Shown here piece by piece: positions 1 to 11,489 of a stretch of DNA of 64,000 nt (position 1 is its first letter; each line of letters opens with the position of its first letter). Under the pieces are notes generated by a model. The model ran no database searches, was not told the DNA's origin, and saw only the letters and a list, made by a program, of their open reading frames with translations. This DNA comes from Hetaerina americana (taxonomy: Eukaryota > Arthropoda > Insecta > Odonata > Calopterygidae). A program made the translations under genes and the position numbers. Where the stretch lies: assembly GCA_022747635.1 (NCBI GenBank), contig JAKTNV010000061.1:2495501-2559500 (forward strand), given 5' to 3'.

Positions 1-379
1 GAGGACCACGCATTCTAAGACGAATAAAATATAACTTAAATACATTATTTTACGTTTCCTCCCTCTCAGTTATTGCCAAGCATGAAAATAGTTTACGATG
101 CATTTTAAAACAATGGTGCAGTTGTGGGTACCTACATAAATGAGTAATTTTCCCGGTGCTCCAGTACCCGAGTTATTCATTGCTGTTTTAATTGATTTCA
201 CTAATGCCTGATTGTACTTTTAGTAAGTCTTTTATACTTTAATTAATTCCTTCTACATATTTTTATACTTGGATTTACTGTTCATAGAATTAGTTCGTTT
301 ATAAATGTTTCCTACTTTTCATATTTTTGTTTCATACTGAAAATAAATCAATAAATTACATACTCGTGTATATATCAAT
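1..379. other. Unassigned AT-rich sequence
   Basis: No gene, RNA or repeat boundary is recognisable here. The sequence is AT-rich and ends where the terminal motif of the next LINE fragment begins. Confidence 0.4.
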
Positions 380-1047
380 ATTATGATAGGTAATCTACCG
401 GTTAAGGTAGGTTTTACGTGGACACAACTGCCAAATAAATATCTTGTCCATCCCAACGAAATAAACCCCAACATCCTACCCTACAACAATCTCGTACTTC
501 CTTTCTCCCACCTTTCCGTCCAATACACCCTTTATTTTTCTATTTCTGCTCCTTCCTCGTTTTCCTAACATTCTCCCCTCTATCAAAGTCTTCAAAATTC
601 CACTACCTGTGAATATGCTTTTTATATATTTTTCCGGCCTCCTTATTATTTCTCACAATAATTCCCTCTCCTTGCCCACCATACCTAGCACCTCCTCATT
701 TGTTTTCCTCATCGGTCCATGGTACCGTCTCCATCCTTCTCTACACTCACTTGTTAAAAGCCTACAAACTGTTCCGACCAACTTGATTCAATGACCATGC
801 TTCCACGCCGTACAAAACCACGTTTCATTTTAAAGTTTTGACGATGCTTTTCTTAACTTACTCAACGTCCCTGCCATCAATTCCCTGTTCCTTGTGAAAG
901 CTCAATTGCCTAACATAATTCTTCACCTTATGTCCTCACTACTTTTACTATTTTGGTCCAGAACACTTTCTAGTAAGGTAAACTGTTCCACTTGCTCAAG
1001 TTTATCAACTCCTATTTTTATAGTTAGCTTAGCTTTTCTCTTTCACG
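380..1047 (-). mobile_element. LINE family A, 3' end fragment
   Basis: Read on the minus strand, this is the last part of a non-LTR retrotransposon reverse-transcriptase ORF plus its 3' UTR. The end motif (TACCTTAACCGGTAGATTACC, 383-403 region) is shared with copies ending near 14128, 34560 and 49965. The coding part shows LEQVEQFT, a degraded VLDQ block and KTNEEVLGMVGKE, as in the better copy at 15222-17340, but with stops and frameshifts. It is a dead, 5'-truncated copy. The short plus-strand ORFs across it are shadows. Confidence 0.8.
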
Positions 1048-2760
1048 GAAACTTCAGTGGTGGGAGAGGATACACGGGCCATCCCTCGCGTTGGGCGGGA
1101 TCCGTGGCCCGGGGCATTGTGTCCCAGAGAATGATGTGTGGGTGCATTGTTTCCAGACAGTATGCAATCGACAGTCCCAGCTTCCTAAGTGATTCTTAAG
1201 TGACTTCCTAAGTGACATGCACCCCAAGCAGGACCTCTGTGTGTATTAAACTATCTTTTTGAGGACAAGGATAATTATTTGCCTAGAATGCATTTTTCAC
1301 GTTCAGACACAACCCGTTACAACGGCGCATTTTTCCGCGGACTGCTTCCTCCAATTTCAAAACACACGAATCGCTTGTGGTGCCAATGTCTTAACGGTTG
1401 CTTACACCGACCGCAATATTGACCCTAAGGGCTTCACCACACACTTCCATTGAACGAAAAATCCCCGAGTATCAAAACTCACTGATTCATTCATCTTGTC
1501 TTCTTATTTTGGTTTTTGAATACACTATTATTCTTATATGCAATCCAATTTTCGTTTTTTTCACAGTCCCATCTTTTCATTTTCTACCGCAGCCTCTTTC
1601 AGTTTCATTCAATGTATTACCTCTCTCGCAATTTCTCGTAAAAATACAATACAGTGTTGGCCCACGTCTGACGTCAACACTGACTTTCTAAGGATAAGGG
1701 AAAACATATAGGGCTATATCGTTTTCCAGCGTGGCTCTATTAAAATTTTCGAGACGTGCTCGCTCGCCATCCGTGGCTCCCTTGGGACACAACAGCGATG
1801 ATCGAATTCAGTCCCATTTTCTAGAATCAATTCTCAGCCCGCATTTCACAGCCATCCGAAAGATTTGCAGGCTAGGAGAGGCATTGGCAATGCCGACTGT
1901 CGCAATGGCGAATTAAACATGTACTCAATTGGACGATTCAGTCATGTGTGCCTCGTGAACTGTGTCGCTGAGAGAAGGAAAGAATAGGTACGCAAGTACA
2001 TACATACTACATAGATACATATGCCCACATCTATTCGAAAACTTCATGATCTCTTTCTGTTTGTGCAAGGAAAGCATTCATACTAAACATTGAACAGCTC
2101 ATTTATACCAGATCTATTTTTTTGTTCTTTTTCTGCATATGTTTTACTTGTAATCTGAGATAACAAGTCGAAGTAATTGGAAAGAATATTTCGGAGGAAT
2201 GGTTTTGGAGATGACTGCATGAGATATCGGAGAGTAGCTTTATTATACTTAATCTTTCGATCATAATTAGTCATCATGTCATTCGGTGCTGCGATCTTGA
2301 AATAAATAAGGCTTTTTAAAGAGTTTGCAAATTAAGTGGGAATTCATCGCCTGATTGGAGATACAATTGTTGCGAAAGTCGATTACAGACTGACTTATAA
2401 TTAAATTCTGTCGCCAACCACGTCGATTTCTCGCTTCCCTCCATCACGCACGCCATTTTCCATGTTAATTGGTTCGCACTTGTTTCCGAGCGTATCAGGC
2501 AATGGATTTGGATGTTGATTTTTAAAAAGGCATAAACTTTTAGGATTCGGACGGGGGTACGGATGGCGAGCAGGTGTGCTGGCGGGCGGGTTGGAATCAA
2601 CTCTGTGAATCATACTGAGCGTTTCTAGTATTCGCAATGATTGAGAGCGTAGGAAAATGTGGTGAAGGAAAAGGCATATTCAGCTGTTCGGGAAGATCCC
2701 TTTAAATTTACTATTAAAATACTTTTAATAATCTTTAGACATTTGATCTTAATTGTTGAT
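1048..2760. other. Unassigned; contains a diverged repeat shared with 6060-6460
   Basis: No gene is recognised. Around 1400-1930 blocks resemble 6060-6460, for example CTATTA-AATTTTCGA followed by a CTTGG-ACA-ATGATCGAAT block, in the same order and orientation. The two look like diverged copies of one dispersed repeat of unknown class. Short ORFs here have no recognisable protein similarity. Confidence 0.35.
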
Positions 2761-2769
2761 AACCTTCCA

Positions 2770-4440
2770 CTTGAATACAACCACTTAAGAATAACTTACA
2801 CTTTTTAATGTCCAGAGGCAAAGTGTTCCAGAGTCTACAGGCTGTTGCATGAAAATATTTGTAGTAAAATACTGTGTTGTGACGAGGTATTTAGTAGATA
2901 TTATTTGTGTGGAAAGGGCTACTCGCCGGGAAAGCACAAGGTCATACTAGATATTATTTCCCCTGGTGTTGGCACTGTGCATACTGTTAATGAGGACAAG
3001 TTTATCAGATAGGTACTTAGGTAGATAATTATTTTTGTTGTGAAAGAGAAGTGAGAGTAGTTGCGAATTCCGCCTATCCTCATGTTTCAGCCATTTAAGT
3101 TAACAATAACTTTCAGAGACGTGATCTCGCTTCTTGAGGCCGCAGATAAATCGTACACAGGTGTTTTGAGTTCCTTATAGTTTTAAAGTTATTTCGTGAG
3201 ACAAAACTTGATAAACTGTATCGCAGTAGTTGAGGTGAGGTAGAATAAGATATAGAATAAGCATTGATGAGCTGCTTGTGCAAAGAGAAAGAGAGAATTC
3301 GTTTAAGTTTCTTTAGAAGGGAATAAAGAGAGCAGTTTATGCAAGAGAGAACAAAGAGAGTAAGTTTATGATTTTACAGATTTTTTTTACGTGATTGGTC
3401 CACGTCAGAGTTTTGTCAAAAATAATTCCAAGGTTAGAATTTAAAGTAAAGGGAGTACACTAAAGTTGATTTGTGAGAGAAGCCTAGCATTTACAATGAT
3501 TAGTGACTTGTTATGATTAATTTTAAGGAAATTATTGACGCTTCAGGTGACGAGTGAGTCTATATCAGAGTTTATATTTGCAATGACATCGGTGAGGTTA
3601 ATTGTATTAGAATATTTGAACATCATCAGCGTATAGGTGATATTTTCAGTGAGTAAGTTTGGATGGCAGGTCGTTCATATGTAGGGAGAAAAGTATAGGT
3701 CCAAGAGTGGATCATTGAGATACGCCGCGAGACATCTCCATCCACTGAGAAACAGAGACATTGGAGATAAATTTTTGGTGACGTTCGTTGAGAAAAGACG
3801 AGCCAAGATATGGTAGAAGATGATAAATTCATGAGATGGAGTTTCGTTAATACTATTTCTTTGTCGACCGAGTCGAAAGCTTTACTGAAGTCAAGTAGAC
3901 CCATGACATCAATTAGTCTTTTGTCGATTGCGTACCTAATGTCGTCTATGACTTTGATTAGTGTTGTGGGAGTGCTGTGTGATTTACGAAATCCGGATTG
4001 CTTGTATTGCTACTTTATATGAAATGCAATATCTGCTGAAAAATAAGCTTTTCGAATGCTTTGGAGATAGTACGCAGGAGACTAATCAGTTTGTATTCGG
4101 TCACATCAGCAGAAGGTATTTTCTTGGGTATTGGACGGACTAACGCAAGTTTCCATTGTGAGGGAAATTTGTTCTGCAAGAAAGGACCAGTTAAAGATAT
4201 GCGCAATAAATGGCAAAGCTATGTGAACCATTTTAAGTATGAAAGAAACGAGCTTCATCAAAACCTTGAGTTTTAGCTTTAACTTATCGTAAAGCACGTC
4301 CGTTTGAGTTACTGGTGACAAATTGAAGTTATTAGGTGAGGGGTACGGAAATAATTGAGAAATTTGTTTGACGTATTCACTTTTGTTCTCTGGGTCAATG
4401 GGGGTTGGGAGTGGGTAATAAACTGTATCTTTAATTTATT
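2770..4440 (-). pseudogene. Degenerate LINE reverse transcriptase (Jockey/CR1-like)
   Basis: Minus-strand translation in shifting frames gives the ordered blocks of a Jockey/CR1-type reverse transcriptase. IFNWSFL and KLALVRPIPKK come near 4200, then YKLISLLRTISKAFEKLIF near 4060, then DFSKAFDSVDKE near 3880 (the aspartate-containing block upstream of the catalytic YADD). The C-terminal part is traceable as NYLPTYLINL and VCTVPTPGE near 3000-2930 and a final SL-TLEHFASGH near 2820. Frameshifts and stops break the ORF into pieces of about 60-90 codons, so it is inactive. The clade is inferred from the order and wording of the blocks; no alignment was made. Confidence 0.7.
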
Positions 4441-4583
4441 TAGATATAGTGACGATTGTGGATATACAGGTAATTCTTGTCTTTGGATTTTCCGATGCCG
4501 AAATATCTAAGATTTCCCCAGAGTTCAGAGGATGTCAGTTTGGGGCTCCTTGGGACCTCCCTAGTTGGAGATGTCATGTAAAT

Positions 4584-4775
4584 AAAATTAAAGGCATTAT
4601 TGTGGAACAGATAGATTTAAGATGGCAATCTTCTTATGAATGATATGAGATCAGAATAACGTTGTCCAGCCGCCCTAGGGGGAAAAGTATTTTCATTCAA
4701 AATAGTCTGGCGTGTAGTCACCGCCTGCCACACACGCTAACGGTGGCTTGCAAGGTACTATGAAAATAAATATAA
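4584..4775 (+). mobile_element. LINE family B, 3' tail
   Basis: The sequence matches the 3' ends of the family B copies near 46800-46945 and 61650-61790: an ACAGATAGATTTAAGATG block, a GATCAGAATAAC block, GTCTGGCGTGTAGTCACC, CTGCCACACACGC and GGCTTGCAAGGTACTA, then A-rich sequence. It is a heavily 5'-truncated copy. Confidence 0.75.
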
Positions 4776-5116
4776 TTAAATTTTTAAACTCAAGGTCTGG
4801 ATCACTCTGTGCCCATGGAGCAGGAAGTATCCTTTCGGTGACTTTATGCATTGGGCAATTTGCAGAAAAAACCCTTCGAAGTAATCATGGTATACTCTGG
4901 TCTTGGAGGTGAGTGCATGAGATATGTGTATGCCTGATTGTCTCCGAGGGAAAATGAAGGGCAATCACCACGCTACGGAACGGAAAACAAGCCGAATGCA
5001 TATCCTCTTCAAGGGCGCTTTTACAATTGGGTTAGAGATGTGTGCACGTGTGTGTGTGCCTGTAAGGTCACCTGGTCTTAGAAGTTAATATTTAAGAGAA
5101 ACAAATGTTTAGTAAT

Positions 5117-5408
5117 GGGGATGGTACGGTGGCTAACGTACAGGTTTCCCACCGTGAGGCACCGAGGGTTCGAATCCCGGCCGATTTTTTTTCAGTGGTA
5201 TCACAATTCCTACTTGAGGTTCTTTGTGGAGAGCACTTTGAGTAAGTACGAGTCCGTCGGATGGAACATTAAACTGCGGACCCCTTAACAAGAGTAGGCT
5301 AATGCCGACGCCGGGTTTCTCTCCACCCTTCCTTTCTCATCCAACCCCAATGGCGCATATGACCTTAGCTGTCGGTCGACTCCCCTAAAACTGCAACTTC
5401 TTTAAAAA
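5117..5408 (+). mobile_element. tRNA-derived SINE
   Basis: The 5' part is tRNA-like. It has an A-box-like TACGGTGGCTAACGTAC and a clear B box GGGTTCGAATCCC at 5166-5178, both RNA polymerase III internal promoter elements. A tRNA-unrelated body follows, ending in GGTCGACTCCCCTAAAACTGC and a short A-rich tail. A true tRNA is unlikely because there is no closing 3' acceptor strand after the B box. Confidence 0.75.
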
Positions 5409-6652
5409 TAAATTCCAGAAATTTATTTTGAAATTCATGCCTTGGGAATGAAACATTTTTGCCATCATGAAGAGCACCTTCTTTGCTTCCAATAGAGCCA
5501 AAAGGAAACTATTATATGTCTTATAGTGGTATATTTTAATATTCTGATTGCCATTTCATGATTCGAAAAGTTATGGATCCCAAACTTACAACAAATAATA
5601 ACTTAACGATTAAGTTTAAGGACTAAATTCACAGTGTAATTCATATTCCTAAAGACCTTCAAGTAACCCTAGCAAATTCTCGCTCTATAAGGAAGAGAAA
5701 AAAAGATTATCACTGCTAATTGAAGGCTCTCGTGGGTATGAAGAGTGGCCATTACGCATATAACGCTAAAGAGTGGTGTTTAATAAGAAAGAATATTGCC
5801 TAAAGCTTCGTTTAGTTATTAATAGACATGACTTTACAAGCCTTGCACTATCTACACCTTTCTCTGAATTAAACATCAACTTAAATCAGGAAAACATTGA
5901 CGATTATTCAAAGGCGAGGCATTTAAAATTGTTGTGATATTTCTGTTGTAGCTCTGTCGTAGTAAATAAGAAACTGTTAAAGCTAATTATACACTAGGAA
6001 AATTAATCAATTCATTATTAATTTATTTTAAATCTTCATACCTATGAATTCCATATAGCTGGCTGAATCCCTATGCCATCCGTCGAAAATCCCCATTTTT
6101 ACTATTTTCCATTCCCACCGTTTCATGATCTCTCGCCGTCTCGGCTTCTTCCCCTAATTGTTTGCCCCTTCCTGCATTTTCTCCGAGCACGCTTCAGTGT
6201 GGGCCCTCACCTGAGTGGTGACCTCGGTTGCCGGCATGGATCTATTAGAATTTTCGAAAGGCGTGCAATCATCGCCAATGTACCCCTTGGAACATAAGTA
6301 TGATCGAATCCAACCCGCCTCACGAGAATAAATACTCTCAACGCTCCTATTGCAATGTACCCTCACCCGAGAGAAAGAATTGTGGAGGGGCTGTGGTGGC
6401 CTACATCGCCACCTCACGCCTGACGAATGAAGCACTGACTCAATCGGTTAACGCGATTCCAGTGAGACGGTGAGAGCAAGAAGGGCTGGACGCGTATCGC
6501 GAATCAATGGAAAAGTAGGTGTATATCAAATGGCTTCAACAATTTGAGAACCGGAAATAGTAAATCTGAATATCTTAGGAAAATATTTTAGCGATTAGCA
6601 GGAGAGTTTAATTCCTATTCCATCTAATCTTGTAGTCTCTTCCTTTTCACAG
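5409..6652. other. Unassigned; second copy of the 1400-1930 repeat at 6060-6460
   Basis: No gene is recognised. The GC-richer part 6060-6460 resembles 1400-1930 (see that entry). The rest is AT-rich and featureless to the eye. Confidence 0.3.
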
Positions 6653-6733
6653 GTTTTGCTCGAAAGAGCCGAACATAACTTCACCACTGACTGGAATGAT
6701 ACGTTCGGAGGAATGAATTCGGAGATGGCAGCG
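6653..6733 (+). CDS. Possible 81-bp internal exon, product unknown
   Basis: A pyrimidine-rich tract ending CTTCCTTTTCACAG precedes this stretch, and GCG|GTAAGCAA, a good donor, follows it. The 81 bases between are exactly 27 codons, open in one frame, with a peptide beginning VLLERAEHNFTTDWNDTFGG. It is less AT-rich than its surroundings. I do not recognise the peptide. The splice signals and phase fit a real mini-exon, but one short open stretch is weak evidence and no linked exon could be shown. Confidence 0.3.
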
Positions 6734-7174
6734 GTAAGCAAATAGCGCTCTTTACTAATTGTACTACTTTATCTTAAGTTGTTATCCAAAATTTTGCCTG
6801 TGAATACGATTAGAGGCGAACTCTGCATTGAATGCGGTTATTTTTCCCAAGTACTCAACCTGACATTTTCACCTCGTCGAGTCCTCTCCCGCCCCCCCCT
6901 TCCCGCTCGTAAAAATTAAAGCATTTTTTCGTATTTTTTTTATCTGGTCCTGTAACTCATGGATATATATTTTATTTGGAAATCTTTCCATGAATAGAAT
7001 TACAAAATGGCGTGAATGGACTACAAAGACTTGTATTCTTCTTCCCATTGTTTGAAAAAAAACTACATTGAACTAAAAAAATTACTTCTTTTTGTTTAAT
7101 CAATAAGCGATCATGAAAAAGCATTGGACAAAAAGTAAAATTGGACAAATGGCCTCTTAATTTATCATAACATT

Positions 7175-7950
7175 GCGGTAGGAGTTTGCGTAATTATTTT
7201 TAGAAACATCACGCTTCTCATTACTCCGCATGTGTTGTCAATGTATTTAATTTCTCCATTTCAATTTCAGTAACTTAATAATATGTATACTCTGTAAAAA
7301 TGATTGTTACAATGTACATGTATCTTTCCTCTAATTAATAGGGTTTTCGCAGGTTTTTCACACCCCCCTTCTCTTCGTGGGTGTTTTTCCTGCGTGGGTT
7401 TTTACTAGTTGAGCAATGCGACGCTCTCCCTAGCTTTTCCCACAAACCTCATTCTTTGCTCAGACTTTCCTCATTTTATTGTACTGTTGACTTCACTGTC
7501 ATTTAATTTGAGTATATGTAGGTGTATTCTTAATTTATATATGTATATGTATATGTATGTATGTATGGGTGTGTATGTGCGTACTTATGTTTGTATTTAT
7601 GTATGTGTATGAATGCATGTATGTATGTTTATGTGTGTATGTGTATGTGTGTGTGGATATGTATGTATATGTGTAGGTATGTGTATGAATATAGGTATGT
7701 ATGTGTGTGTATGTGTATGTATGTGTATGTGTGTGTCTATATATATGTATATACTGTTTTCTTTTCGATGTGCAAATCTGTGTTAATGAATTGATGTCTG
7801 TCTATATGTATTTATGTGTACATATGACTGTATTTATAAGTTTAATGGCTAATATAATATGTATATGACGATGGGTTAAATGGAAGAAGGGACCATTTGG
7901 TCTCAATTTCGCCCAAATAAAGACCACTATCTATCTATCTATCTATCTAA
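7175..7950 (+). mobile_element. LINE family C, 3' UTR copy 1
   Basis: This segment is nearly identical to 14456-15221. It ends in a polyadenylation-like AATAAAG followed by (ATCT)n at about 7925-7950, a tail typical of some non-LTR retrotransposons. The longer copy at 14286 shows that the segment is the 3' UTR of a LINE. It is 5'-truncated and non-coding. The ORFs in it are translations of its TATG microsatellite. Confidence 0.7.
7536..7755 (+). repeat. TATG/TGTA microsatellite inside LINE C
   Basis: Imperfect repeats of TATG and TGTG units fill this stretch. The matching stretch in copy 2 is slightly shorter, so the array belongs to the element and has varied in length. Confidence 0.85.
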
Positions 7951-8086
7951 CTAGACCTATGATATATTTCAGCTTTTGGTGCGTTGTTACATCAATCCAT
8001 TAAAAAAATTTAGGGCTCTTTAACATCCATATACAATCATTTTATTCTCTCCCAAATATGTACCTCATTGTGTTGTTTAGGTATAC

Positions 8087-8124
8087 CAAAGTCATGTCAA
8101 GATTCCCATCTTGACATGACTTTG
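8087..8124. repeat. Perfect 16-bp snap-back hairpin
   Basis: CAAAGTCATGTCAAGA (8087-8102) is followed by a 6-base loop and then its exact reverse complement (8109-8124). The stem is too short for a typical microRNA precursor, and no terminator role is expected here. Confidence 0.9.
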
Positions 8125-9919
8125 CCATCAGTTCTTTGCTGTTGAAGAGAGTGACAGCAAAATTGGCAGATTCCTATTTTAGGGGCAGAGGAGGTAATAT
8201 TTAGAATGATTCAAGAAGCTAGGCGAGGAAGAAAAAGTGTTTATTATATCAAGTTCCCACTCTCATTTCAAATCCCTGAGTCCACTACCAAAATGCTTCC
8301 AAGCATAGTCAGAGGCAATGTCATTGATATATTTAGTTTCTCCTCATGATCAACGATTAAGGTGTAGGATACGGAAGTGAAGAGGAGCACTTCAAAGACT
8401 TTTGCTATAGGGTCATAACAGCTACCCTTCTCTTGTGTATGAGTAAGAATGATGAAACACATGATCTCTTACCGGAATAATAACAGAGCAGCAAAAAAGA
8501 GCAGGTCACATTAAAACATTTATACATTCCACAAACATATATATCATTTCAACAAACTCCCATATCTCACGTGGAATACCAGGCAATTAAGAATTTTTAT
8601 TGAAGTACATGTGTAAATCTGAATTCTGGTTAAAAAAATAGATATGACACTGTTGGAGAAATTTGATATTCAAATACCTACTACAAGTTAACATTTTATT
8701 GTTAAACAATAAGTTTATGTGCTTCTTTAGTGATGTTTAGTACTTGTAATTAACTGCTTTTTAGGTTAAGAGTCTTATTATATCTATGAATAATTGATGT
8801 TTTCATATATTTTATGATTTTTCATGGTCTTAGCTAATTGAAATAACCATAGATAAAATGATAAGTTGATCAGAGGAAGTAAATTCATCAATAACATCTT
8901 AATGTTTATAAAATTTTGTCTGTTTAAAATTTACAGCAAAACTATTGGCATTATAAAAAACTTCATTGGAAGCTGGTTTTTAAAAAATACATGACAAACT
9001 TTATGCAAATGCAACTTGACAGCGTTTCTGATATAATTCAGATAACTTTCGCTACACTGCAAGGAATAAGAATCTTGACAAAGGGTTTTCATTTGAAGAC
9101 CCCTTAAGTGATTTTTGAAAAAATCCAGATGTTTTATACCTTTGTTTCCTATATTAAAAGAAATCGATAACTGGAAACAATCTCATGAGCTTCGAACAAA
9201 TACACTTACATTTCCTCAATTCAGTTTAAAATTTTTTTTTAATAAACTTATTAATTAATTGACAGTAATGAAGAGATTCCACTCTTGCCAGAAGGTAGGT
9301 CACCATTTCAAATTACATGTTGATGAGGAGGGGTAACTTATCACAGTGTTTAGATATGGCAGATTAACGTTAACAATGAGCAGGAAAGCCTGTTAACAAG
9401 CTTAATATTAAATGCATGAAAAAGATAATGAAGGACACATGAAGGCTAATTATAAAACTTAAGGATAAAATTCTAGAATTGATCACCATTGCTGATGTTG
9501 GACCAACAATTAATTTTTTTCATTTTCAAGCAATTTAATCATTAATCCTCTGAGTGCCATGTTTGATTGTTTAATTTAAAAAGAAAATTGCCAGGCTATT
9601 TTTAAGATATAATGCAACATTTATGAAAAATGTCCTTAAAAACATTATTATATATAATAATTTGTTGTAAATTAATGAAAATTAAATAAAGAGGTACAAA
9701 AGAAGAGAATATAACCTAAAAATAAGAATTATTAAATTTTTAATTACATGTATAGCCATTGAGAAAAGAGTTAACCAGGGGGACACTGGCATTTTTGGAA
9801 AAAATCATCAACTTCGCTCCCTGTATCATTGACAATTAAAGGATTAATTCTTAACTCCATCTGTTGTACAGTGTCAAAACATGTAGAGTTCATTGTGTTC
9901 CTTTTCTTTCTCCTCTCAG
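8125..9919. other. Unassigned AT-rich sequence
   Basis: No gene, RNA or repeat class is recognised. A minus-strand ORF of 64 codons at 8268-8462 has no recognisable motif. Confidence 0.35.
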
Positions 9920-10227
9920 GCCTCCCAGCTTTGTCTTGTTGTGCTTGGAATGGTCCCTATTGGCTGGAATGGCATACCTCCTGGGTAATGCAGTGATTCA
10001 GTGCACTGACTTGTCTGCAGAGTCAAAGTTAGCAATTGCAGTTCCATCATCATCCGCTACACCTGTCTCCAAGATACATGTGAGAACTGCTGGTAACTCA
10101 GACAACACAACAGAGGCAAGATCTTGGAAGACTTCATCACTCCATGCTCGCTGGTTGAAATGCTGCACAGTGAACAAATTACAGTCTCTCTCTCATCTGA
10201 GACAATTAATTGTAGGAATCACCACAG
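9920..10227 (+). CDS. Possible internal exon encoding a membrane segment, product unknown
   Basis: A strong acceptor (CTTTTCTTTCTCCTCTCAG) precedes this stretch, and ATCACCACAG|GTGAGT, a near-consensus donor, follows. The 308 bases are open in one frame. The peptide starts PPSFVLLCLEWSLLAGMAYL, a hydrophobic stretch long enough to cross a membrane. A polar Ser/Thr-rich part with an N-linked-type NTT follows, then KLQSLSHLRQLIVGITT, which is mildly leucine-rich-repeat-like. I do not recognise the family. Splice signals and open length make a real exon plausible, but it could be chance. It lies on the same strand as the possible exon at 6653-6733, and no join between them is claimed. Confidence 0.4.
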
Positions 10228-10429
10228 GTGAGTTCTGGTTTAAAATACCCCCATTAAATTAAAGGAGCTGAATCTATAAGGTCAAATATGAAGGCATACA
10301 ATTTTGCTTATAATAGCCTTTAGTATACAAAGTATGTAAAATCTAGTTTTTGAAATAATACGGTACCTACCCCTCTCAGAGCTACATATTTTGAAGTATA
10401 TCGAAAGATTTGTTTTTCCTCCATTAGGG

Positions 10430-10900
10430 AAATTTTTTTACTAAAGTAAATAATAAGGGCATAAAAACAAGGATTACATCAAGTAAAGAACCTTTTATTT
10501 GTAGGTTGTGGGTGGCAGGGATCACAAGCCTTGGCTTAAACAAAAGACCTGTGACATCTTTAATATGAAGCATAGTACTGCACAGTAAATAACCTTGATC
10601 ATGAAGGCATAGACTGGAGGTTTTTGAGATGTGGTTGCCGAGGAGGATAGAAAAAGTACAATTGATAGAAAGAAAAACAAGCAAAGAAGTTCTAGATGTA
10701 GTGAGAGAAGAGAGAAGTTTCCTGAAATAAATTTAATGGAGGCAAGAAAGAAGAATGCAGAGAAAATTGAGTGTGATTAGGCTGTTGAAGACTGCAGTAG
10801 TGGGTTGAAAGTTAGGTACAAAAGTTAGAGACAGGAAATGTTGGATAAACAATATAGACAAGGAAAGAATTGCCATTTACAACCGAGTAAAGGGAGACTA
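10430..10900 (+). mobile_element. LINE C-terminal fragment
   Basis: The plus-strand reading near 10620-10720 gives FEMWLPRRIEKVQLIERKTS then KEVLDVVREERSFL. This is the post-reverse-transcriptase block FEMW-RR-EKV-TNEEVL seen in LINE families of this window. A degraded RLLKTAV block follows near 10785. Stops and frameshifts show an old relic. Confidence 0.65.
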
Positions 10901-11150
10901 GAAGTACATATGCAGATTTGTAGAATGGCTAATTTAAATGCTGGATTTTAGAGTATGTATTTATTTAGTATTGTAGGTAGTCAGGGCTTGGAAATTTAGC
11001 TGAGCTTAGGTATTGGGTTCATCAAAAACCTACATTAGACCATAGATTTCTCTCAATATAATAAATGCGGATGGTCTAAGGTATCAAATTACAAATTTGG
11101 CATTTCTAGATAAGAATCTATGGCATTGATAGAGATAAAGGTTATCATAT

Positions 11151-11407
11151 TGTGGCGGCGCAAGGAGAGCAGACGGAACGCACGGTGGAACTTATTTGTT
11201 CCAAGTTCCGGAAAGTACCACCAGGGGGACACGGCGTCGGTACGACGGAGAAAGGTGGACGTCGGGCGGGAGAGTCAGTCTGCCGCGAATGAAGAAGCAA
11301 GCTGTACGATCGCCCTCTGTAAATCCGTTTCGATAATAAACCCGTTGAGTTTAACGCTCGAGTGTAATTTTTCCTAACGTCCACTAGCGTAGAAGGATAC
11401 CCCTTCA
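11151..11407 (+). repeat. 5' LTR
   Basis: It begins TGTGGCGGCG and ends CCCCTTCA and is identical base for base to the 3' LTR. An AATAAA-type signal occurs in CGATAATAAACCC (about 11330-11342). It should contain promoter and polyadenylation signals, but no clear TATA box is visible. Confidence 0.95.
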
Positions 11408-11408
11408 T

Positions 11409-11425
11409 TGGTGACCCCGACGTGA
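11409..11425 (+). promoter_or_regulatory. Primer-binding site
   Basis: TGGTGACCCCGACGTGA starts one base after the 5' LTR. It begins with the TGG that pairs to the CCA end of a tRNA primer for minus-strand DNA synthesis. The tRNA was not identified. Confidence 0.8.
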
Positions 11426-11489
11426 TCACGCGTGAGCTAAGGTTTGCATTTTTTTTCGTTCTGTGACTTGAAGCGCCACGTGGTGCAAA

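Noticed and set aside
383..794. Small plus-strand ORFs at 383-568 and 609-794
   Set aside because: They are antisense readings of a LINE A fragment.
5117..5195. Functional tRNA genes at the B-box sites (5166, 17177, 22375, 42750)
   Set aside because: None has a complete acceptor stem or cloverleaf after the B box. Three continue into SINE bodies.
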